DNA of 5,074 nucleotides, taken from NCBI GenBank assembly GCA_012270265.1, contig JAAXIR010000193.1, positions 1-5,074 on the forward strand, written 5' to 3'. Origin of the DNA: Candidatus Poseidoniales archaeon. Its GTDB lineage: Archaea; Thermoplasmatota; Poseidoniia; Poseidoniales; Poseidoniaceae. A model generated the notes under the pieces. The model saw nothing but the letters and a program-made list of their open reading frames with translations. It was not told the origin of the DNA and ran no database searches. Shown here piece by piece: positions 1-5,074 of the stretch (its first letter is position 1; every line of letters begins with the position of its first letter). A program made the position numbers and the translations under genes.

Positions 1-406
1 TCTCCGTTGCGACTGTGGACCACAGTTGCAGCGAGCCCTAAAGACCATCCAAAAAGAAGGTCGAGGCATCGTGCTGTACCTCCGCCAAGAAGGTCGAGGT
101 ATTGGGTTGTTTGCTAAAATGCAAGCCTACAACCTCCAAGACCGTGGGCTCGACACGCTAGATGCGAACCTTGCGCTCAACCTACCTGCAGATGGTCGTG
201 ACTACACCATTGCAGCACACATGCTCACCGACATGGGTGTTGATAGTATCCGACTCATGACGAACAACCCGGACAAAGTCGAACAACTCCAGCAGCATGG
301 AATCAATGTCGTCGATCGAGTCGAACACAAGGCTGGCATGTGCTCTGAGAACAGAGATTATCTACGGACAAAAGCGTTGCGAATGCGTCACATTCTGCCA
401 ATATGA
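1..406 (+). CDS. ribA: GTP cyclohydrolase II, C-terminal part (5' end cut by window)
   Basis: This enzyme opens GTP to 2,5-diamino-6-ribosylamino-4(3H)-pyrimidinone 5'-phosphate, the first committed step of riboflavin synthesis, in the cytoplasm. The reading frame is already open at base 2 and starts with LRCDCG, whose two cysteines (codons 8-10 and 14-16) match two of the three zinc ligands of the RibA family. The third ligand and the N-terminus lie outside the window. Next come the YLRQEGRGIGL motif (codons about 77-109), with the essential tyrosine, and DGRDYT, where the Arg codon 197-199 matches the catalytic arginine of E. coli RibA. The family signatures TNNPDKV and YLRTKALRMRH follow near the end. 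It ends at TGA 404-406, overlapping the next gene by ATGA. The missing part could be a stand-alone RibA or a RibB-RibA fusion; this cannot be decided here. Confidence 0.95.
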   Translation, partial: LRCDCGPQLQRALKTIQKEGRGIVLYLRQEGRGIGLFAKMQAYNLQDRGLDTLDANLALNLPADGRDYTIAAHMLTDMGVDSIRLMTNNPDKVEQLQQHGINVVDRVEHKAGMCSENRDYLRTKALRMRHILPI

Positions 407-942
407 GGTTGATGCACATGGGAGAAGTCATTTTGACGGCGGACCGCCTCACACAGGCAGAGGCGAAGCGAGTGAGCAAGGATTTGATTGGCGAACTTGC
501 TCCAGAATTCACGCTCACAGACGATGCGGGCAACGAATTTCAAAGTTCCAGCCTCGATGGTTCGTGGAGGATTTTATTCTTCTATGCTAAAGACGGATCC
601 CCGACCTGCAAGCGGGGCTGTTTGACCTTCAAAGAACAACACGACTTGTTCGTTTCAGCGGGATGCCAAGTCATTGGAATCGGCGAAGGAACGAGCGAGT
701 CTCACGCCAAATTCAAGAAGGAACTCGGCGGTCTTCCGTTCCCACTTCTTGCCGATCCTGATCGAGCAGTCGCAGACAAGTTCCTGGTGCCTGTTCACCT
801 CGGAATGTTCCCTGCAAAGTCAAGTTTCCTCATTGGACCTGACAACCGGATTCATCACGTCTACGACTGGCTCTTCCGTCCTCGTCGTCACGTCGCTCGA
901 ATTCTCAAGAGCCTCTCATCCGTAACCGGAGGATCCGATTGA
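403..942 (+). CDS. Bcp/PrxQ-type peroxiredoxin with divergent active site
   Basis: This is a thioredoxin-fold thiol peroxidase of the AhpC/TSA-Bcp group, expected to reduce hydroperoxides in the cytoplasm. From ATG 403 it has 179 residues. Visible landmarks are the APEFTLTD strand (33-40), FFYAKDGSPTC (59-69) with the presumed peroxidatic Cys69, a second cysteine at 73, FPLLADPDRAVADKF (113-127), and KSSFLIGPDNRIHHVYDW (139-156), which matches the RxSFLIDxxGxIxHVxD strand of Bcp. There are departures from the family. The usual Pro seven residues before the cysteine is Ala62, the Thr is Ser66, and the catalytic Arg is Lys139. The second Cys is at +4, not at the +5 typical of Bcp. The start is uncertain. 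ATG 403 gives an ATGA overlap with ribA, but GAGGT at 405-409 would better serve ATG 412 or 418. Its function as a peroxidase is inferred from the fold. Confidence 0.88.
   Translation: MRLMHMGEVILTADRLTQAEAKRVSKDLIGELAPEFTLTDDAGNEFQSSSLDGSWRILFFYAKDGSPTCKRGCLTFKEQHDLFVSAGCQVIGIGEGTSESHAKFKKELGGLPFPLLADPDRAVADKFLVPVHLGMFPAKSSFLIGPDNRIHHVYDWLFRPRRHVARILKSLSSVTGGSD
405..409 (+). promoter_or_regulatory. Shine-Dalgarno-like GAGGT that bears on the peroxiredoxin start
   Basis: GAGGT lies within the ribA stop overlap and matches the archaeal anti-SD core. It is too close to ATG 403 and ATG 412, but sits 8 nt before ATG 418. This favours a start at 418 (protein beginning MGEVIL), which would shorten the peroxiredoxin by five residues. 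Confidence 0.4.
928..934 (+). promoter_or_regulatory. Strong ribosome binding site GGAGGAT for the TrmB-like regulator
   Basis: GGAGGAT is close to the ideal archaeal Shine-Dalgarno sequence and lies 7 nt before ATG 942. It decides the start at ATG 942, not at the TTG at 939 in the same frame. It is the only clear ribosome binding site of this quality in the window, and it sits inside the end of the peroxiredoxin gene, as expected for translation of an internal operon gene. Confidence 0.75.
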
Positions 943-2339
943 TGTGGGACAGTCTTCTCAACGAGGCTGGCCTGACGGAGCGGGAGGTTCGCTCCATCAT
1001 GGTCCTCGGTAACAACCCCAACATGCGAGCGAGCGAACTCGCGAAGGAACTTCAAACCACTCGCCTCGATGCATACAACAGCTTATCTCGCTTGCAAGAG
1101 ATGGGCATCGTTACCGCTACCGCTGATCGCCCGATGTTGTTCTCGAGCCTTCGAGTTGATGAGGCTCTGCAGCACATCATCGAGATGCGACGACGCCAAC
1201 TCGACAATCTTGAGGAGGGTTTTAATGAACTCTCCAAGGGCATTAGTGAAGCAAACGCTTCCTACGAGGCAAACCGACGTCAGAGAGACGAACCTCGTTT
1301 CGCCGTATTGAAGGAGCGAAGTCACATCTATCGACGCCTAGAACGAATGGCAGAAGAAGCCGAAGAACGCCTTGTTCTTTTGCTCGGACGCTATGGTATT
1401 CTCCACCTCTGCCGAAGTGAAGCCCTCGAATCCGTCAACTTGGTCGCGGAAAAAGGCGTTGTTGTCCAGGTCTTTGATCAACTTGATCGACGATCAACTC
1501 GATTCTTCCAGAAACTCCATGATTCCATCGAAATCAAGCACTCAGATGACCTTGACTCGCAAGGATTCTTGCAAGATTGCACCCATGTTGTACAATTCTT
1601 GAACATCGAGGAAAACCCAGTTGGACGAGGTAAGGAAGATGCTGCGTTGGTCATCGAAAGTGAACCATTCGCAAAGGCACAAGAAAACCTCATCGATACA
1701 ATCTGGGAAGACGCCGTTCAGTTCGAAGTTGCTGAGGCGCGGTTCTCCAAAGGCCGCATCCACGACCCACTACGACTGACCATTGGCGAGGGTTCGTTCC
1801 TCGACTCACTCGTTGGTGCACTGGGTGTAGACGACCTGCCAGAACACGACACTCCGTTCGACCCAGATGCTTTCCTTGCAGCGGGAACTGAAGTCAATCA
1901 AGCACGACAGGAGTTGACCAAGGGCCGTCTTTCAAATCTGAAAATTCTCGGAATAGACCTCTCACGTATGCTTCGACAAGTAGGAAATCGTGTTGGACAT
2001 GAACTTGCATTTTCACTTCGATCCATCGAAAATCACGTTGAATTCTTGGATGAGATGATGGATTGGTGGGAGTTTGCTGGCCTTGGTCGACTTGAGTACG
2101 GCATCGACCCGGTATTCCACGTACAGGTTGGTCTAGACCATCCGCCGAGTGAAGATCCAGACGTCCTTCCAATGTGGGAGCTTGACGATGGTATCATTGA
2201 AGGCGCTTTGATGACACGTTTCCCTAAGGATGGGAACGTGAATGTTCGACGATACGACGGCACAGGTGAGCCAGATTACCTCTGGCGCTATCACATCATC
2301 ATGAACAATGAAGAACAGCCAGCAGAACCATCGTCATGA
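942..2339 (+). CDS. TrmB-family transcriptional regulator with extra C-terminal V4R-like domain
   Basis: A predicted DNA-binding regulator of 465 residues. Residues 11-82 form a winged helix typical of TrmB (LTEREVRSIM, SELAKELQTTRLDAYNSLSR, LQEMGIV, RPMLFSSL, VDEALQHII), followed by a charged helix likely to form a coiled coil (80-105). Residues about 115-265 look like the PLD-like effector region of TrmB proteins (RSHIYRRLERMAEEAEERL, LLLGRYGILHL, GVVVQVFDQ). After a linker, residues about 325-455 hold a second module with RMLRQVGNRVGHELAFSLR, FAGLGRLEY, LDDGIIEGAL and GTGEPDYLWRYHI. That order is what I know of V4R domains, but the cysteines often present there are absent. Classical TrmB proteins bind sugars; the ligand here cannot be read. 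ATG 942 overlaps the peroxiredoxin stop (TGATG). The end overlaps the DUF1295 gene by ATGA, so its targets may include its own operon. The wHTH assignment is firm; the C-terminal one is tentative. Confidence 0.85.
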   Translation: MWDSLLNEAGLTEREVRSIMVLGNNPNMRASELAKELQTTRLDAYNSLSRLQEMGIVTATADRPMLFSSLRVDEALQHIIEMRRRQLDNLEEGFNELSKGISEANASYEANRRQRDEPRFAVLKERSHIYRRLERMAEEAEERLVLLLGRYGILHLCRSEALESVNLVAEKGVVVQVFDQLDRRSTRFFQKLHDSIEIKHSDDLDSQGFLQDCTHVVQFLNIEENPVGRGKEDAALVIESEPFAKAQENLIDTIWEDAVQFEVAEARFSKGRIHDPLRLTIGEGSFLDSLVGALGVDDLPEHDTPFDPDAFLAAGTEVNQARQELTKGRLSNLKILGIDLSRMLRQVGNRVGHELAFSLRSIENHVEFLDEMMDWWEFAGLGRLEYGIDPVFHVQVGLDHPPSEDPDVLPMWELDDGIIEGALMTRFPKDGNVNVRRYDGTGEPDYLWRYHIIMNNEEQPAEPSS

Positions 2340-3148
2340 TGGGCCCGAACGAAATCACTGTCTTGGTTGTCTTTGCCTACGTTACAATAGCATGGCTTAA
2401 GACCGTTTCATCAGGCAATGTTACCGTCATGGATGTCCTCTGGGGAATGGGTTTTGTCCTCATTGCATGGACTCGGTTTTTGTTGTCGGACGCCATCAAC
2501 ATTGCAGCAATTGCATGTCTAGTGTGCATCACATTGTGGGGACTAAGACTCGGTTTTGTCCTGCACAAGCGATCTAAGCATCGCGGTGAAGATGCTCGCT
2601 ACGTACGCATGCGTGAGACCGCTGGACGACATTGGTGGTGGATCAGTTTCCTACAGGTCTTCGTCCTCCAAGGCGTTCTTCTTCTCATCATCGCCCTTCC
2701 CATTTTCCTGCTCATTCCTGGATCTGCTGAGCCTGTGGATTGGACAGCGGAAAAAATCATCTTATCGATGATGTGCTTGTTGGGTTTTCTGCTCGGGTTG
2801 TTGCTTGAACACAAAGCCGATATGGAACTGAAGCGATTTCGAGAATTGCACGGACCTGGGAAACTCAAAACCGATGGTATGTTTTCAGTTACGCGCCATC
2901 CAAACCATTTGGGAGAGGCGATTCTTTGGTGGTCCATCGGTGGATTTGCAGTCGTCGTTGGAGGCAGCAATGCATTGCTCGCCCTCATTGGGCCAGTGAT
3001 TCTTACACTCCTTCTTCGCTACGTAAGTGGCGTTAGGATGTCTGAAGTCGACTTACAGGAACGTGATGGTTACCAAGAATGGGTGACAACGACACCAGCG
3101 ATGTTTGCAAACCCTATCCGTGCATTCTTGAAGAAAAACGCCGATTGA
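2336..3148 (+). CDS. DUF1295 / steroid 5-alpha-reductase-like integral membrane protein
   Basis: A 270-residue protein with about six or seven hydrophobic segments (roughly 6-22, 33-50, 53-77, 101-128, 140-158, 195-209, 212-230). It carries the DUF1295 signatures in order: DVLWG (33-37), TLWGLRLG (66-73), the RGEDARYVRMRE stretch (83-94), VFVLQG (108-113), KTDGMFSVTRHPNHLGEAILWW (178-199), VSG (230-232) and GYQEWVTTTPAMF (245-257). The family is related to steroid 5-alpha reductases and isoprenylcysteine methyltransferases, which act on lipid substrates in the membrane. The RHPN-xx-GE segment resembles their cofactor-binding C-terminus. The actual substrate is unknown. It starts at ATG 2336 (ATGA overlap with the regulator) or at the next in-frame ATG, 2339; neither has a clear ribosome binding site, which fits translational coupling. 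It is the last gene of the overlapping group. Confidence 0.88.
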   Translation: MMGPNEITVLVVFAYVTIAWLKTVSSGNVTVMDVLWGMGFVLIAWTRFLLSDAINIAAIACLVCITLWGLRLGFVLHKRSKHRGEDARYVRMRETAGRHWWWISFLQVFVLQGVLLLIIALPIFLLIPGSAEPVDWTAEKIILSMMCLLGFLLGLLLEHKADMELKRFRELHGPGKLKTDGMFSVTRHPNHLGEAILWWSIGGFAVVVGGSNALLALIGPVILTLLLRYVSGVRMSEVDLQERDGYQEWVTTTPAMFANPIRAFLKKNAD

Positions 3149-3177
3149 TAAATGGAAGGGAGATTTTCTTACTATGC
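3145..3177 (+). promoter_or_regulatory. Putative leaderless promoter and start motif of the ABC1 kinase gene
   Basis: A TATA-like TTGATAAATG (3145-3154) overlaps the DUF1295 stop codon and is centred about 25 nt before ATG 3174. The start codon lies within TTTTCTTACTATGC (3164-3177), identical to the sequence at the CrtI-like gene start. The spacing fits an archaeal TATA box with transcription starting at or next to the ATG. GGGAG (3158-3162) could be a weak Shine-Dalgarno if the transcript is longer. The TATA element is less perfect than the one before the CrtI-like gene. Confidence 0.45.
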
Positions 3178-3311
3178 GCCTCCTCACGTTTGTCCGATTT
3201 ATTCGTATGATTACGAAGGATGGCCCTGCTGATTTGGACAAAATTCAGGACATGGGTCTTCTCGCTGTCAAACTTACCCAAATCTTTGCTCTTCGGCCAG
3301 ATTTGCTCTCT

Positions 3312-3314
3312 TAG
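3312..3314 (+). other. In-frame TAG inside the ABC1 kinase frame (codon 47)
   Basis: TAG interrupts RPDLLS-stop-EKFQQLQ. In ABC1 proteins this position, just after RPDLL, is variable (often Pro, Glu or Lys). One base change from AAG, GAG or CAG would give TAG. Homology continues without a gap on both sides in the same frame, so only this codon is disturbed. The next in-frame ATG (3378) would give a protein without the KxGQ region. Confidence 0.85.
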
Positions 3315-4070
3315 GAGAAGTTCCAACAACTCCAATCTCTCTACCAAAGAGCAAATTCCATTCCCAAAGAAGATTCAATGAAGTTAATTGAAGATCGTGC
3401 ACCATCCGGTTTCCTCGATGCCTTCGAGTCGTTTGAAGAGGAACCATTTGCAGCAGCGAGCATCGGCCAAGTGCACCGTGGTGTGCTGAAAGATGGGAGC
3501 GAAGTGGTTGTCAAAATCATCAAGGCTGACTTCGAGAAATCCTTCCGCAAAGACGTTGCTCGAATGCGCCGCTGGCTCCGCATTGGCCTGTTTCTCAACC
3601 CACGTCTGCGAAAGGTTGGAAATCCTGTTGGATTGCTTCAACACGTCGAGGATTACACCTTGCGTGAACTCGACCTTCGTAACGAAATTCAAGGTGCTGA
3701 ACTCCTTCAAGCCAAAGCGAAGGAGGTTGAAGTTCAATTCCCAATGCCTCTTTTGAAGTTCCCGAAGGTTTGGCCGGAACTTTCCAACAAGCACGTACTG
3801 GTCATGGAACACATCAAGGCACCGACACTCGAATCACGCCTCTCCAATCAAGATCTAACTTGGGACGATCTTCTCCAATTGTTCCGAATTCACGGAGCCT
3901 TCATGTTCGGCATCGGTACCTTCCACGGTGACCTCCACCCAGGAAACGCCATGGTCAACGAAGATGGTATGTTCACGTTCATTGATACCGGAGCGATTTC
4001 ACACGCACCAGAAAACGTTCGTTCAGCATTGTTTGGCTTTTTCTACTATCTTGCGAAAGGAGAGCTCGAG

Positions 4071-4091
4071 GATGCTTCGAAGCCATGTTGA
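4071..4091 (+). other. Frameshift site in the ABC1 kinase gene
   Basis: Upstream, frame 3 reads FFYYLAKGELEDAS and then KPC-stop (TGA 4089-4091). The family pattern continues instead as EAMLTMAD in the frame starting at GAA 4079. The junction lacks one base after TC at 4077-4078. There is no run of identical bases and no X-XXY-YYZ slippery heptamer, so a programmed -1 shift is not supported. An ATG at 4085 exists in the second frame, but the part after it is only the kinase C-terminal helices and is not a separate gene. Confidence 0.8.
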
Positions 4092-4482
4092 CGATGGCGG
4101 ATACGCCTCCTACGGGCGAAGCAAAGGCACGTTACATGCGTGAAATGCACGAAACCTATGCAGGTTTTGTTGGCAAGTCCGTCAGCGAAGTGAGTCTTAC
4201 ACAACAAATGATGAAAACAGTACGAATCGCTGTTCTCGCAGGCTGTCGCTTTGGTGAAGAAGCCTTCCCTATTATTCGTTCGTTGATGTACATGGACGGT
4301 ATGGTTCTGCGTGGACATCCTGAAGTCGATCTCATCTCGTCCATGGGCCCGTACTTGGACGAGTTTGCATCAATCGTTGAATTGCCTTACACAGCCGATG
4401 CAAAAGGCCCATCAGCACCTGCGAAGTCCGCCTTTTGGGAAAGCAATCCAAACCCATCGGATTAACTGGTGTAAAACGCCGC

Positions 4483-4517
4483 TTTATATGTGAATGAACG
4501 GTGTTTTCTTACTATGC
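4483..4517 (+). promoter_or_regulatory. Archaeal TATA box and leaderless start motif of the CrtI-like gene
   Basis: TTTATATG (4483-4490) is a good archaeal TATA box, centred about 28 nt before ATG 4514. The start codon is embedded in TTTTCTTACTATGC (4504-4517). This spacing places transcription initiation at or within a few bases of the ATG, and no Shine-Dalgarno sequence precedes it, as expected for a leaderless mRNA. An AAAAC stretch (4473-4477) upstream may contribute a weak BRE. The element fills most of the 48-base gap after the kinase stop. Confidence 0.6.
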
Positions 4518-5074
4518 CTACGCCCAATTCACAACACATCGTCATCGTCGGAGCAGGACCTGGTGGACTTGCTGCATCACTTCTTCTTGCAAAGGCAGGT
4601 GTCAACGTTACTGTCGTCGAGCGCTCCAGCAAGGTCGGTGGCCGAACAAAGGTCATTGAGCGAGACGGATTCAAGTTCGACCTTGGACCAACCTTCTTCC
4701 ATTACACAGAAGTCATCGAAGAGATTTTCCAAGCCATCGGCAAGGATGCCCACAAAGAACTGAAACTCAACCAACTCGATCTCAATTATCGACTTATTTT
4801 CGGCCAAGGTGGCGAACTGGATTGCACGAGCGATCTCGATATCATGCGAGACAGAATCGCTGTACTTTCTGGCGAAAAAGACGCAAATGCCTTTGTTCGA
4901 TACGTCGAAGACAACCGCAAGAAACTCCACCGCGCTAAGGCTTGTTTGCAAGAGCCATGGAACGGTCCAACTGACATATTTTCCAAGCGCGTCATGCGAG
5001 CAGCAACTGTTTTGCGACCACACCGATGTGTCGCCACCGAGTGGAGGCGGTTGTTCGCCCATTAGCGACGTCTG
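4514..5074 (+). CDS. CrtI-family phytoene desaturase-like FAD oxidoreductase, N-terminal part (interrupted by TAG near window end)
   Basis: This is the N-terminal FAD-binding part of a carotenoid desaturase/isomerase-type amine oxidase superfamily protein, acting on membrane isoprenoids such as phytoene. From ATG 4514 it shows the dinucleotide-binding fold HIVIVGAGPGGLAAS (8-22) with the acidic Glu37 at the end of strand two, then KVGGRT (40-45) and DLGPTFFHY (56-64), all CrtI hallmarks. The region up to RPHRCVATEWRRLFAH also follows the family. CrtI proteins usually have about 500 residues, so 183 codons before TAG 5063-5065 is far short. Arg-Arg-Leu follows the TAG in frame, resembling the family's F-S/A-D-P/E-R segment, so the frame probably continues past the window. 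An in-frame GTG at 4490 is rejected because it lies in the TATA box. Whether it desaturates phytoene or modifies another carotenoid cannot be told. Confidence 0.85.
5063..5065 (+). other. In-frame TAG inside the CrtI-like frame (codon 184)
   Basis: TAG follows WRRLFAH, and the same frame gives RRL before the window ends. In the family, an aromatic-S/A-D-P/E-R segment lies here, so the TAG falls on a Pro/Glu-like variable position and the protein should continue for about 300 residues. Only three residues after the TAG can be seen, so a nearby frameshift or an assembly end error cannot be excluded. Confidence 0.6.

Larger units (their letters stand above)
3174..4465 (+). pseudogene. ABC1/UbiB (AarF) family atypical kinase, interrupted by TAG and a frameshift
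   Basis: Read through both lesions, this encodes about 430 residues of an ABC1/ADCK/UbiB atypical kinase, a family linked to ubiquinone and other isoprenoid-lipid metabolism at membranes. From ATG 3174 the frame gives VKLTQIFALRPDLLS (the KxGQ region), then TAG at 3312-3314. It continues in the same frame with EKFQQLQSLYQRANSIP, the Ala-rich loop AAASIGQVHRG (3448-3480), the VVKI lysine, ELDLRNEIQGAE, VLVMEHIKAPTLES, the catalytic HGDLHPGN (3925-3948) and IDTG (DFG equivalent). At about 4077-4079 the frame shifts. Frame 3 runs into TGA 4089-4091, while the continuation EAMLTMAD and the helical C-terminus read on in another frame to TAA 4463-4465. One missing base would restore the protein. 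Departures: KxGQ is KLTQ and DFG is DTG. It may be a true pseudogene, contain sequencing errors, or use a recoded TAG. Confidence 0.85.

Noticed and set aside
939..941. TTG at 939 as the regulator start
   Set aside because: ATG 942 is better placed after GGAGGAT and forms a standard TGATG overlap.
1475..1500. Repeated GATCAACT-like words in the regulator gene
   Set aside because: They are short, lie within codons for a conserved-looking coding stretch and have no regular spacing, so they are likely due to codon use.
2599..2988. Minus-strand open frame of 129 codons within the DUF1295 gene
   Set aside because: It lies opposite a well-supported membrane protein gene and has no family features or start signals.
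3384..3812. Minus-strand open frame of 142 codons within the kinase gene
   Set aside because: The + strand encodes conserved ABC1 motifs over the whole range, so this is a shadow frame.
4071..4091. Programmed -1 ribosomal frameshift in the kinase
   Set aside because: The junction has no slippery heptamer and I see no obvious downstream stem-loop. The gene also has an in-frame TAG, so error or decay is simpler.
4085..4465. Separate 126-residue gene starting at ATG 4085
   Set aside because: Its sequence continues the ABC1 kinase C-terminal helices directly after ELEDAS. It has no promoter or ribosome binding site and is better explained by a one-base frameshift.
4490..4513. GTG at 4490 as the start of the CrtI-like gene
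   Set aside because: It lies at the end of the TATA box and would add eight residues unlike the family. ATG 4514 places the dinucleotide-binding fold at the expected distance from the N-terminus.
4577..5062. Long open frame on the minus strand (161 codons)
   Set aside because: It is antisense to the clear CrtI-like gene, shows no recognisable motif, and reflects the codon bias of the + strand gene.

Overview
The window looks like a piece of an archaeal genome, most likely a planktonic euryarchaeon of the Thermoplasmatota / Marine Group II type. This placement is inferred from gene content, not from a marker gene. Supporting signs are a TrmB-family regulator, a TATA-like box (TTTATATG) about 28 nt upstream of a start codon with almost no leader, tightly overlapping genes, a GGAGGAT ribosome binding site, and heavy use of CGA/CGT arginine codons. 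All recognised genes lie on the + strand. The odd length and the genes cut at both ends are consistent with a complete short metagenomic contig.

Layout. (1) Positions 1-406: the C-terminal part of GTP cyclohydrolase II (RibA, riboflavin synthesis). (2) About 403-942: a Bcp/PrxQ-type peroxiredoxin with a divergent active site. (3) 942-2339: a TrmB-type winged-helix regulator with a PLD-like middle region and an extra C-terminal domain that resembles V4R. (4) 2336-3148: a DUF1295 / steroid 5-alpha-reductase-like multi-span membrane protein. These four genes overlap end to start (ATGA, TGATG, ATGA) and read as one operon. (5) 3174-4465: an ABC1/UbiB (AarF) atypical kinase, broken by an in-frame TAG at codon 47 and a one-base frameshift near 4078. 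(6) 4514-5074: the N-terminal part of a CrtI-family phytoene desaturase-like FAD oxidoreductase, with an in-frame TAG at 5063-5065 just before the window ends.

The kinase and the CrtI-like gene each follow a short gap and share an identical 14-base start-site motif (TTTTCTTACTATGC) behind a TATA-like element. This suggests separate leaderless promoters of the same type. Gene functions lean towards flavin, redox, lipid and isoprenoid metabolism: RibA feeds FAD synthesis, the CrtI-like enzyme uses FAD, ABC1 kinases support isoprenoid-lipid metabolism, and the DUF1295 protein is a membrane reductase-like enzyme. No direct pathway link can be shown from the sequence.

The main points for a second look are the two internal TAG codons (TAG is never a natural gene end here), the shared start-site motif, the TrmB plus V4R-like fusion, and altered catalytic motifs in the peroxiredoxin and the kinase. 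I see no mobile element, CRISPR array, tRNA or rRNA, and no gene-free stretch longer than about 50 bases.
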